A stretch of DNA of 10,484 nt from NCBI GenBank assembly GCA_045630285.1, contig JAZQSX010000002.1, positions 1 through 10,484 on the forward strand. The letters run 5' to 3'. The position numbers were made by a program, and so were the translations under genes. The notes under the pieces are model-generated. The model had not been told where the DNA came from and searched no databases. It was given only the letters and a program-made list of their open reading frames with translations. Each line of letters opens with the position of its first letter. The stretch's first letter is position 1. Shown here piece after piece: positions 1-5,667 of the stretch. Origin of the DNA: RGIG3009 sp045630285 (lineage in GTDB: Bacteria > Bacillota > Clostridia > Oscillospirales > Acutalibacteraceae).

Positions 1-8
1 CTTAGATT

Positions 9-53
9 AAAAAAACACCCCCCTTGAAGGGATCCCTCCGAAGGTGTTTTTTT
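9..53 (-). terminator. Rho-independent terminator of yebC
   Basis: Eleven bases at 9-19 (seven A then CACC) pair exactly with 43-53 (GGTG then seven T). The enclosed segment contains the perfect palindrome AGGGATCCCT at 28-37, which can lengthen the hairpin. Read on the minus strand, the stem runs straight into a T-tract ten bases after the yebC stop codon. The A/T arms are symmetrical, so it could also stop transcription entering from the left. Confidence 0.85.
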
Positions 54-62
54 GTGGTGTTC

Positions 63-797
63 TTATTCCTCGGGGCGCTCCCAGTTGTGCCAGACGTTCT
101 GCACGTCGTCGTTGTCTTCCAGCGCATCGAGCAGCTTTTCCATTTTGATGGCGGCTTCCTCGTCGGGAATGGCGGAGTAGACGTCGGGCACCATTTCCAC
201 CTCGGCGGAAACGAAGGTGTAGCCCTTGGCTTCGAGGTCCTCACGCACGGCGGAGAAATCGTCCGGCTCGGTGGTGATCTCAAACACGTCCTCATCGGCG
301 GCGAAGTCGGCGGCACCGGCTTCCAGCGCATCCTCCATTACCTTGTCCTCATCCAGGCCTTCGGCCTCGATGACGAGCACGCCCTTTTGGTTAAACATAA
401 AGCTGACACAGCCGCTCTGACCGAGGTTGCCGCCGAATTTGTCGAAATAATGGCGCACGTCGGCAGCGGTGCGGTTACGGTTGTCGGTCAGCGTTTCTAC
501 GATGACGGCGATGCCGCAGGGGCCGTAGCCCTCATACTGCAGTGCCTCGTAGTTGTCGGCGTTGCCTTCGCCTGCCGCTTTTTTGATGATGCGGTCGATG
601 TTATCGTTGGGCACGTTGTTGGCCTTGGCCTTGGCAATCGCATCCTTCAGCTTGGAGTTGGAGGCGGGATCGGCGCTGCCGCCTTCCTTGACCGCCACGG
701 CGATCTCACGACCCATTTTGGTGAAGATCTTCGCTTTCTGACCGTCGGTCTTTTCTTTTTTGCGTTTAATATTGTTCCACTTGGAATGTCCGGACAT
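63..797 (-). CDS. yebC: YebC/PmpR family protein (TACO1-like)
   Basis: A 244-residue protein beginning MSGHSKWNNIKRKKEK, the hallmark N-terminus of the YebC/PmpR/TACO1 family. Its length is normal for the family (about 240-250), and conserved segments such as GYGPCGIAVIVETLTDN and the acidic C-terminal half are present. Family members were first described as DNA-binding transcriptional regulators (PmpR). More recent work on relatives points to a ribosome-associated role in relieving stalling at proline-rich stretches, as for mitochondrial TACO1. Nothing in the sequence says which activity applies here. The ATG at 797 is preceded on the minus strand by AAGGAAGG (plus 810-817), somewhat distant at 12 bases. 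It is monocistronic, with a promoter at 832-860 and a terminator ten bases after the stop. The protein is cytoplasmic with no signal peptide. Confidence 0.96.
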   Translation of the reverse strand: MSGHSKWNNIKRKKEKTDGQKAKIFTKMGREIAVAVKEGGSADPASNSKLKDAIAKAKANNVPNDNIDRIIKKAAGEGNADNYEALQYEGYGPCGIAVIVETLTDNRNRTAADVRHYFDKFGGNLGQSGCVSFMFNQKGVLVIEAEGLDEDKVMEDALEAGAADFAADEDVFEITTEPDDFSAVREDLEAKGYTFVSAEVEMVPDVYSAIPDEEAAIKMEKLLDALEDNDDVQNVWHNWERPEE

Positions 798-831
798 GGA
801 TATGACTTCCCTTCCTTAAAATACATGCACC

Positions 832-860
832 AGTATAGCATAAATCTTTTTATAGTGCAA
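832..860 (-). promoter_or_regulatory. Promoter of yebC
   Basis: On the minus strand TTGCAC (plus 855-860) is separated by exactly 17 bases from TATACT (plus 832-837). TGC directly before the -10 makes it an extended -10 element. The predicted start is near 825, about 28 bases upstream of the ATG. Confidence 0.75.
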
Positions 861-884
861 GGCTTATTTAGCGTGTTCTTTCTC

Positions 885-912
885 TTGACTTTCCATTAAA
901 ATGCGGTACAAT
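885..912 (+). promoter_or_regulatory. Promoter of the kdgA-kdgK operon
   Basis: TTGACT at 885-890 and TACAAT at 907-912 with a 16-base spacer; both match the sigma-A consensus in five of six positions. Transcription should start near 919. It sits back to back with the yebC promoter, the two -35 boxes being 24 bases apart, so a regulator bound between them could affect both. Confidence 0.75.
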
Positions 913-922
913 AAATACTGAG

Positions 923-940
923 GAAAAACGGACGTTTTTC
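923..940. promoter_or_regulatory. Inverted repeat, candidate operator
   Basis: GAAAAACG and CGTTTTTC form a perfect 8-bp inverted repeat with a 2-base centre (GA). It lies just downstream of the predicted start of the kdgA transcript. The position and short centre fit a dimeric repressor operator (for example of a KdgR-type regulator) better than an RNA hairpin, since a 2-base loop is too small unless the inner pairs open. The regulator is unknown and not in this window. Confidence 0.45.
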
Positions 941-957
941 AGCTTGAATCTATAAAA

Positions 958-964
958 AAGGGTG
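958..964 (+). promoter_or_regulatory. Ribosome binding site deciding the kdgA start
   Basis: AAGGGTG lies 6 bases before the ATG at 971. An in-frame GTG at 962 falls inside this site and has no purine-rich sequence of its own, so translation should start at 971. Confidence 0.7.
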
Positions 965-970
965 AAACGT

Positions 971-1933
971 ATGCATGAAGTATTGAAAAAAATCGAAGCA
1001 ATCGGTATTGTCCCTGTCGTTAAGATCGACCGTGCGGAGGATGCCGTGCCGCTGGCACGTGCGCTTATCAACGGCGGCTTGCCGTGTGCGGAGGTTACCT
1101 TCCGTACCGATGCGGCAGCGGCTGCTATCAAAGCGATGAGTGAAGCCTTCCCCGATATGCTCGTTGGTGCCGGTACGGTACTGACGCCGGCACAGGCGGA
1201 CGAGGCGGTCGCCGCAGGTGCGAAGTTTATTGTCAGCCCCGGCTTGAATCCCGAGGTCGTACGTCATTGCGTGGAGAAGGGCTATCCCATTACCCCCGGT
1301 GTCTGCACCCCCGGCGAGGTGGAAGTGGCGCTGTCCTTTGGCTTGGAGGTCGTTAAGTTCTTCCCGGCGGAGGCGGCGGGCGGCCTGCCGATGATCAAGG
1401 CCATGTCGGCTCCTTACGGTAAGCTGAAGTTCATGCCGACCGGCGGTATCAGTGCGAAGAACCTCAACGAGTATCTGTCCTTCTCGAAGATCCTGGCCTG
1501 CGGCGGTAGCTGGATGGTGACGGCGGATCTTATCAACGACGGGAAGTTCGACGAGATCGAGCGCCTGACCCGTGAAGCGGTGACCACGATGCTCGGCTTC
1601 GAGCTGGCACACGTTGGCATCAACGCTGCCGATGCAGGCGAGGCCAACGGCATTGCCAATGCGTTCAGCACCTTGTTTGATATGACGAAGAAGGAGGGCA
1701 ACAGCTCCACCTTCGTTAACAACATTATCGAAGTGATGAAGACCCCCGGCTACGGCGCTAAGGGTCACATTGCGATCCGCACCAAATTTATCGACCGTGC
1801 CGTGCGTTATCTCGAGTCCAAGGGTGTGAAGATGAATCCCGAATCCGCCAAGACCGATGCGAAAGGCGCACTGAAGGCTATTTATCTGCAGGATGAGATC
1901 GGCGGCTTCGCTGTGCATCTGGTGCAGGCATAA
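971..1933 (+). CDS. kdgA: KDPG aldolase with C-terminal VOC-like domain
   Basis: A 320-residue protein. Residues 1-207 form a class I KDPG/KHG aldolase, which cleaves 2-keto-3-deoxy-6-phosphogluconate to pyruvate and glyceraldehyde-3-phosphate. The active-site set is visible in order: E41 and R45 (EVTFRT), T69 (GAGTV), the Schiff-base lysine K129 (VVKFFPAE), and the phosphate loop PTGGIS at 156-161. Their spacing is the same as in E. coli Eda, offset by four. Residues 208-320 are extra compared with the usual length of about 210. The segments FELAHVGIN (210-218), GHIAIRTKFIDRAVRYLESKG (265-285) and FAVHLVQA at the end resemble a vicinal-oxygen-chelate (glyoxalase-type) fold; H214, H266 and H316 could be metal ligands, but this is inference. 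kdgK follows after 18 bases in the same operon. The neighbour supplies its substrate, so the pathway assignment is firm while the role of the tail is not. Confidence 0.93.
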   Translation: MHEVLKKIEAIGIVPVVKIDRAEDAVPLARALINGGLPCAEVTFRTDAAAAAIKAMSEAFPDMLVGAGTVLTPAQADEAVAAGAKFIVSPGLNPEVVRHCVEKGYPITPGVCTPGEVEVALSFGLEVVKFFPAEAAGGLPMIKAMSAPYGKLKFMPTGGISAKNLNEYLSFSKILACGGSWMVTADLINDGKFDEIERLTREAVTTMLGFELAHVGINAADAGEANGIANAFSTLFDMTKKEGNSSTFVNNIIEVMKTPGYGAKGHIAIRTKFIDRAVRYLESKGVKMNPESAKTDAKGALKAIYLQDEIGGFAVHLVQA

Positions 1934-1951
1934 CATAAGGAGGAATACATC

Positions 1952-2974
1952 ATGGCAAAAATCGTAACCTTTGGCGAACTGATGCTTCGTCTGGCCCCCA
2001 ACGGCTACTATCGTTTCTTCCAGAACGATCAGATGCAGGCTACCTTCGGCGGCGGCGAAGCCAACGTCGCTGTGTCGCTTGCCAACTATGGTATGGATAG
2101 CGTGTACGTGACCAAGCTGCCGAAGCATGCGATCGGTCAGGCGGCTGTCAACTCCCTGCGCACGTTCGGCGTGGACACCTCCAAGATCGTCCGTGGCGGC
2201 GAGCGTGTGGGTATCTATTATCTGGAAAAGGGCGCTTCGCAGCGTGGTTCGGTCTGCATTTATGACCGTGCGTATTCTGCGATCCAGATGGCGGCTCCCG
2301 AGGATTTCGATTGGGATGCTATCTTTGAAGGCGCTGATTGGTTCCACTTCACGGGTATTACCCCTGCACTGGGCGCAAATCTCGTCGAGATCTGCCGTCA
2401 GGCGTGTAAGGCGGCAAAAGCCCGTGGCGTGAAGATCTCCTGCGATCTGAACTACCGTGGCAAGCTGTGGACTCGTGACGAGGCACGTGCGGCGATGACC
2501 GATCTGTGCCAGTACGTTGACGTCTGCATCTCTAATGAAGAGGACGCCAAGGATGTGTTCGGCATCGAGGCGGAGGGCACCGACATTTACGGCGGTAAGC
2601 TCAACCACGAGGGCTATAAGTCGGTGGCGAAGCAGCTCGCTGATAAGTTTGGCTTCGAGAAGGTGGCTATTACGCTCCGTTCCTCCATTTCTGCCAGCGA
2701 CAACGATTGGGCGGGTAGGCTGTATGACGGCGAGAACTATTGCTTCTCCAAGTCGTATCACCTGCACATCGTCGACCGTGTCGGCGGTGGTGACTCCTTT
2801 GGCGGCGGCTTGATCTATGCGCTGCTGAACGGCAAGTCTACGCAGGAAGCGATCGAGTTTGCTGTGGCGGCTTCCGCATTGAAGCACTCCATTGAGGGCG
2901 ACTACAACCGTGTTGGCGTTGCCGAAGTGGAAAAACTCGCCGGCGGCGACGGCTCCGGTCGTGTGCAACGATAA
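1952..2974 (+). CDS. kdgK: 2-keto-3-deoxygluconate kinase (PfkB family)
   Basis: A 340-residue ribokinase/PfkB-family sugar kinase. It begins MAKIVTFGELMLRLAP, and the N-terminal substrate motif FGGGEANVAVSLANYG is at 32-47. The C-terminal PfkB signature DRVGGGDSFGGGL (275-287) contains the anion hole and the catalytic base D281. SCDLNYRGKLW (163-173) and ISNEED (193-198) are typical of the KDG kinase subgroup. It phosphorylates 2-keto-3-deoxygluconate with ATP to give the substrate of the upstream aldolase. The pairing with kdgA is the main support for KDG as substrate rather than fructose or ribose. A full AAGGAGG at 1937-1943 lies 8 bases before the ATG. The protein is cytoplasmic. The last dozen residues are glycine-rich and probably variable. 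Confidence 0.93.
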   Translation: MAKIVTFGELMLRLAPNGYYRFFQNDQMQATFGGGEANVAVSLANYGMDSVYVTKLPKHAIGQAAVNSLRTFGVDTSKIVRGGERVGIYYLEKGASQRGSVCIYDRAYSAIQMAAPEDFDWDAIFEGADWFHFTGITPALGANLVEICRQACKAAKARGVKISCDLNYRGKLWTRDEARAAMTDLCQYVDVCISNEEDAKDVFGIEAEGTDIYGGKLNHEGYKSVAKQLADKFGFEKVAITLRSSISASDNDWAGRLYDGENYCFSKSYHLHIVDRVGGGDSFGGGLIYALLNGKSTQEAIEFAVAASALKHSIEGDYNRVGVAEVEKLAGGDGSGRVQR

Positions 2975-2989
2975 TATCTAAACGCATTA

Positions 2990-3021
2990 CAGCACCGCAC
3001 AGAGATCTCTGTGCGGTGCTG
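2990..3021. repeat. 32-bp perfect palindrome after kdgK
   Basis: Bases 2990-3005 are exactly the reverse complement of 3006-3021, centred on AGATCT; the left arm starts CAGCACCGCACAG. In RNA it gives a very stable GC-rich hairpin. No T-tract follows (GCTGTTAG comes next), so it is not a classic intrinsic terminator. It could protect the 3' end of the kdgAK message or act as a protein site. Confidence 0.8.
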
Positions 3022-3063
3022 CTGTTAGATCCGGATGGTTGTGAAAAGTTTTTTTCGGTTTTC

Positions 3064-3102
3064 AAAAAACAAGGAGTCGCTCAAGCAGCGACTCCTTTTT
3101 TA
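3064..3102. terminator. Bidirectional terminator between kdgK and the convergent gene
   Basis: AAGGAGTCGC (3071-3080) and GCGACTCCTT (3088-3097) form a perfect 10-bp stem with a 7-base loop. On the plus strand it runs into a T-tract to 3101. Six A at 3064-3069 give a T-tract on the minus strand. It ends kdgAK transcripts and, nine bases after its stop codon, the minus-strand gene that ends at 3112. Confidence 0.9.
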
Positions 3103-3111
3103 TCCTATCGA

Positions 3112-3900
3112 TCACCCAGGGATTTCTTCGTCACCGTGCTCAGCCATCCACGCAAGTGCCGCATCATATGCTTCGTAGTCGAGATCCGCCATTGTGTTGG
3201 TATGCAGTACAACACCTTCAGCTTCGCCTGCCAGGATTTTTTGGCGATACCAATCCAATTGCCAGGTGACAGCGGCACCGGTGGCTTGTTTCTCTTCGCC
3301 AAAATTATACAGGTAGCAACCGAATAAGCGCCGCTTATTCTCGGTCAGGCGTTTAAACACCTCGTATTTTTCGGGAATCAGCGGAACGTCGCATTCCTTC
3401 CAGGTCCACATGATGATACCGTCAAACGGTGCGATATATCGTTTGAAATCCTCGTCTTTGTCAGGATCCAAACCAAATTCATGGGTGTACAGCACCATCC
3501 ACATATCCAGTGGACGAACAGCGTTGTCGTGCAGTTTTTCGTGGATTGCCCACAGCGCAGCGGGATCGATCTCCTTGTATTTATCATTGCGTTGAAAATC
3601 GTCGAAAACGACACGGCCGATGTTCGGAAAATCACCCGCTTCACGAATCAGCGCTTCGATAAGCTCAGGATTCTTCCAGGCGTCCCAGCATTCCCAGCCT
3701 ACCTCACGCAGGGTGGTGAACGACTTGTTGTATTGTCGACGGTCTAACGTAATACCTACCGGCACCATAAACGTGTTGCGTACTCCTAAATACAGGCACC
3801 CCTCCATTGGTGTCATGCGGGATTCTTTTTCATTGCCGAACATGTGATTATAGACACCTTCGGGATGTCCCCATAACCAAAATTTTTCACGCAGTCGCAT
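3112..3900 (-). CDS. Uncharacterised protein, possibly TIM-barrel hydrolase-like
   Basis: A 262-residue protein I cannot assign to a named family. I chose the ATG at 3900 because AAAGGAG (plus 3908-3914) lies 7 bases before it; the frame extends further to 3975 without a ribosome site. It is cytoplasmic, with no signal peptide or membrane segment, and is unusually rich in Trp, Tyr and Phe, as in sugar-binding enzymes. Visible blocks are FWLWGHPEGVYNHMFG (7-22), RMTPMEGCLYLGVRN (28-42), RVVFDDFQRND (96-106), WMVLYTHEF (134-142), GIIMWTWKECDVPL (161-174), LFGCYLYNFG (192-201) and EGVVLHTNTMADLD (228-241). The alternation of hydrophobic strands ending in D, E, H or W suggests a (beta/alpha)8 barrel of the glycoside-hydrolase sort, with D100/D101, E142 or E169 as possible catalytic acids. 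This is inference only. The divergent AraC-type regulator suggests substrate-induced expression, probably in carbohydrate use. Confidence 0.8.
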   Translation of the reverse strand: MRLREKFWLWGHPEGVYNHMFGNEKESRMTPMEGCLYLGVRNTFMVPVGITLDRRQYNKSFTTLREVGWECWDAWKNPELIEALIREAGDFPNIGRVVFDDFQRNDKYKEIDPAALWAIHEKLHDNAVRPLDMWMVLYTHEFGLDPDKDEDFKRYIAPFDGIIMWTWKECDVPLIPEKYEVFKRLTENKRRLFGCYLYNFGEEKQATGAAVTWQLDWYRQKILAGEAEGVVLHTNTMADLDYEAYDAALAWMAEHGDEEIPG

Positions 3901-3907
3901 AAAAGAA

Positions 3908-3914
3908 CTCCTTT
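3908..3914 (-). promoter_or_regulatory. Ribosome binding site fixing the start at 3900
   Basis: On the minus strand this reads AAAGGAG, 7 bases before the ATG. It supports the shorter protein over the frame open to 3975. Confidence 0.75.
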
Positions 3915-3919
3915 CACTC

Positions 3920-3948
3920 TTGAAATACCGCAAAAAGACGGATAATAT
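3920..3948 (+). promoter_or_regulatory. Possible promoter of the AraC-family gene
   Basis: TTGAAA at 3920-3925 and TAATAT at 3943-3948 are 17 bases apart, and a perfect TATAAT lies a little downstream at 3948-3953. The -10 is weak and the A/T-rich tract offers several alternatives. A TTGACA at 3969-3974 has no matching -10 at the right distance. Confidence 0.35.
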
Positions 3949-3975
3949 ATAATTGTAGGTATATTGTATTGACAA
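3947..3975 (-). promoter_or_regulatory. Promoter of the uncharacterised minus-strand gene
   Basis: On the minus strand TTGTCA (plus 3970-3975) is followed after 17 bases by TTATAT (plus 3947-3952); TATATA one base further on also fits. The -10 is imperfect, as expected for a promoter that needs an activator. The predicted start is near 3940. Confidence 0.5.
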
Positions 3976-3980
3976 AGCAC

Positions 3981-4002
3981 TGCAAATTCAATGGAAATTC
4001 AA
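3981..4002. promoter_or_regulatory. Tandem 11-bp repeats, candidate AraC-type operator
   Basis: TGCAAATTCAA (3981-3991) is followed at once by TGGAAATTCAA (3992-4002), with 10 of 11 bases identical. Direct repeats about one helical turn apart are the usual target of AraC-family proteins. They lie just upstream of the minus-strand -35 (about -42 to -63 from the predicted start), the position of an activator site. For the plus-strand regulator gene they fall in the leader, where binding could repress it. Confidence 0.5.
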
Positions 4003-4025
4003 GTATAAAATATGGAGTTTTTGGT

Positions 4026-4808
4026 ATGGACAGAAAAAGAATGCGTCAAGCGGATCGATTGCGGCTGCAGCTTTTGGATGCAGGGCGTGCCACCGTGGAT
4101 GAACTGTGGAACGGGTACGTTGCCAATCCGCCGTTTTCGAGGCTCTATTACATTTTCAGTGGTACGGCGCATATCATTGCCGGGGAAGATAAGTTGTCGC
4201 TGCAACCGGGGCGGTGGTATCTGCTTCCGGCGGGGTGTTCGTTTGAATACGAGTGCGTCGGTCATATGGATCATATGTACTTTCATTTGAAAGTATCGGA
4301 TTTTGATGAGGTTGATCTGTTGTCGGTGTGCGCTGCACCGCAGCAAGCGGTATTGCCTCACGAAACGGCGGAGCAGCTGCTGAATGAAGATACGGTTGTG
4401 GCAGCATTGCGATTGCGTCACGAGGTGGAGAGAATCTTATTGGAGCTGCCGGCGTTGCGGGAGCTTGCTGTTACTGGTGAGGATTACTCTCCGTGCATAT
4501 TTGCGGCGCTGCAATACATTAAGCAGAATCTGTCGATGCAATTGACGGTCAATGACATTGCGGCGGCGGCTTCGGTATCTGTCAGTACATTGACCAAGCG
4601 ATTTCGGAAAGAATTATCCCTGTCGGTTGGGGAATATATTGACCTGATGGTGCTGTTTGAAGTGGAGCGGCGGGTGAAACGTGGGGAAGAGTCCATGCGG
4701 GAGATCAGTGAACGCTATGGGTTTTCAGATCAATTCTATTTTTCCAAGCGATTTCGGCAGGCGTTTGGTGTATCGCCACGTGAGTACCGCTACAGAAAAT
4801 CCCTGTAA
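4026..4808 (+). CDS. AraC family transcriptional regulator
   Basis: A 260-residue regulator. Residues 25-95 look like a cupin-type sugar-sensing domain: PPFSRLYYIFSGTAHIIAGED (35-55), LQPGRWYLLPAG (59-70) and MYFHLKV (84-90) are typical of the AraC_binding beta-barrel. Residues 159-258 carry the two helix-turn-helix motifs. The first is LTVNDIAAAASVSVSTLTKRF (173-193). The second, with the family signature, is MREISERYGFSDQFYFSKRFRQAFGVSPREYR (224-255). The ATG at 4026 is chosen because GGAG at 4014-4017 lies 8 bases upstream; the frame is open from a TTG at 3969 with no site. It probably senses a sugar or breakdown product and controls the divergent gene ending at 3112, via the 11-bp repeats between them. 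Ligand unknown. Confidence 0.92.
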   Translation: MDRKRMRQADRLRLQLLDAGRATVDELWNGYVANPPFSRLYYIFSGTAHIIAGEDKLSLQPGRWYLLPAGCSFEYECVGHMDHMYFHLKVSDFDEVDLLSVCAAPQQAVLPHETAEQLLNEDTVVAALRLRHEVERILLELPALRELAVTGEDYSPCIFAALQYIKQNLSMQLTVNDIAAAASVSVSTLTKRFRKELSLSVGEYIDLMVLFEVERRVKRGEESMREISERYGFSDQFYFSKRFRQAFGVSPREYRYRKSL

Positions 4809-4820
4809 GATGCCGTGGGG

Positions 4821-4849
4821 AAAAGCAGTGATTTCCGGTTGCTTTTTTT
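4821..4849 (+). terminator. Probable terminator of the AraC-family gene
   Basis: AAAAGCA (4821-4827) pairs with TGCTTTT (4840-4846) across a 12-base loop and continues into T to 4849. The stem is short and A/T-rich, so strength is uncertain. It overlaps the -35 of the next promoter. Confidence 0.55.
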
Positions 4850-4867
4850 GAGGAAATGGTATATAGT
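4839..4867 (+). promoter_or_regulatory. Promoter of the cyclophilin lipoprotein gene
   Basis: TATAGT at 4862-4867 is 17 bases from TTGCTT at 4839-4844. Alternatively TGGTATATA at 4857-4865 is an extended -10. The -35 is poor, but the extended -10 makes a start near 4872 plausible. Confidence 0.5.
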
Positions 4868-4899
4868 AGGGAAGGATAAAACGAAGGAGAGTGTAACGT

Positions 4900-5523
4900 A
4901 TGAAGGTATCGTTTTGGAGCCGTATGGCGTGTGTGCTTCTCAGTGTGCTGCTGATCGCTGCTATGGCGACGGCGTGTTCGGAGGAGCCGAAGAAAAACGG
5001 TGGTGGCAATTTGGATCCCGACGCCAGCTATTATGCGGATATCGTAATTAAGGATTATGGTAAGATCACCGTGGAGCTGTATCAGAATATGGCGCCGATC
5101 ACGGTAGAAAACTTTATTAAACTCGCCGAGAGCGGATTTTATGACGGACTGACCTTCCACCGCATCATGAAAAACTTTATGATGCAGGGCGGTGACCCCG
5201 GTGGAGACGGGTACAGCGATGACGATCAGGAGACGATCATCGGCGAGTTTTCCAGCAATGGCTACGACAATCCTCTGTCGCACAAGCGTGGCGTGATCTC
5301 CATGGCACGCACCGGCGATCCCAACAGCGCCAGCTCGCAGTTCTTTATCATGCACCAGGATAGCCCTCATCTGGACGGCGATTATGCGGCGTTCGGCATG
5401 GTTGTTGAGGGTATTGAAGTAGTGGATGCTGTGTGTGAATCGGCACAGCCGGTGGACGGCAATGGCAAGATTCTGCCGAGCCAGCAGCCTGTGATCGAAA
5501 GCATCACCATTCGCAAAGAGTAA
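4900..5523 (+). CDS. Cyclophilin-type peptidyl-prolyl isomerase lipoprotein
   Basis: A 207-residue exported PPIase. Residues 1-25 are a lipoprotein signal peptide: a positive start (K2, R8), a hydrophobic core CVLLSVLLIAAM, then ATAC with the modified cysteine at C26. A short polar linker follows (27-45), which should tether the enzyme to the outer face of the membrane. Residues 46-206 are the cyclophilin domain: MAPITVENFIKL (64-74), FHRIMKNFMMQGGDP (86-100) with the catalytic R88, SQFFIMH (146-152), LDGDYAAFGMVVEGIEVVD (158-176). It catalyses cis-trans isomerisation of prolyl bonds, probably helping secreted proteins fold. The position of the human CypA active-site Trp is not Trp here, as in many bacterial cyclophilins. 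AAGGAG at 4884-4889 precedes the ATG. It is monocistronic, with its own promoter and terminator. Confidence 0.94.
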   Translation: MKVSFWSRMACVLLSVLLIAAMATACSEEPKKNGGGNLDPDASYYADIVIKDYGKITVELYQNMAPITVENFIKLAESGFYDGLTFHRIMKNFMMQGGDPGGDGYSDDDQETIIGEFSSNGYDNPLSHKRGVISMARTGDPNSASSQFFIMHQDSPHLDGDYAAFGMVVEGIEVVDAVCESAQPVDGNGKILPSQQPVIESITIRKE

Positions 5524-5527
5524 CGTT

Positions 5528-5566
5528 CAAGCGGCATCGACGGTTTTCGATGCCGCTTGTTTATTT
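5528..5566 (+). terminator. Rho-independent terminator of the cyclophilin gene
   Basis: CAAGCGGCATCGA (5528-5540) and TCGATGCCGCTTG (5547-5559) form a perfect 13-bp stem with a 6-base loop, followed by TTTATTT. It begins four bases after the stop codon. Confidence 0.92.
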
Positions 5567-5579
5567 GCTCGACAAAGAC

Positions 5580-5608
5580 TTGCAACCAAACGAGAAATGT
5601 GTTACACT
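5580..5608 (+). promoter_or_regulatory. Promoter of the five-gene kinase operon
   Basis: TTGCAA at 5580-5585 and TACACT at 5603-5608 with a 17-base spacer, directly after the preceding terminator. The predicted start is near 5615, giving a leader of about 53 bases. No comparably good promoter is seen within the following four genes. Confidence 0.65.
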
Positions 5609-5654
5609 ATTTGTGTATGCGAAGAAATACCCCCTGATCATTGAAGATGACAGC

Positions 5655-5660
5655 AAGGAG
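5655..5660 (+). promoter_or_regulatory. Ribosome binding site selecting a GTG start
   Basis: AAGGAG lies 7 bases before the GTG at 5668. In-frame TTG (5641) and ATG (5647) codons lie upstream of it and have no such site, so the kinase very probably starts with GTG. Confidence 0.8.
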
Positions 5661-5667
5661 AATTGGT

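Noticed and set aside
24..899. A 291-codon open frame on the plus strand opposite yebC
   Set aside because: Antisense to a well-conserved gene and reading through the terminator hairpin; its His/Val/Gly-rich composition is that of a shadow frame.
950..2968. A 672-codon open frame on the minus strand across kdgA and kdgK
   Set aside because: It mirrors two clear enzymes on the other strand, has no recognisable protein motifs, and reflects GC-rich codon bias. No ribosome site or promoter supports it.
3901..3975. N-terminal extension of the minus-strand gene to 3975
   Set aside because: It contains the ribosome site for 3900 and the predicted -10 and -35, and the added residues look non-conserved.
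4705..5370. A 221-codon minus-strand frame spanning the end of the AraC-family gene and the cyclophilin gene
   Set aside because: It crosses the terminator and promoter of two unrelated plus-strand genes and has no recognisable motifs.
5641..5667. Upstream TTG (5641) or ATG (5647) starts for the sugar kinase
   Set aside because: The AAGGAG at 5655-5660 would lie inside the coding region and neither codon has its own site; the GTG at 5668 is ideally spaced.
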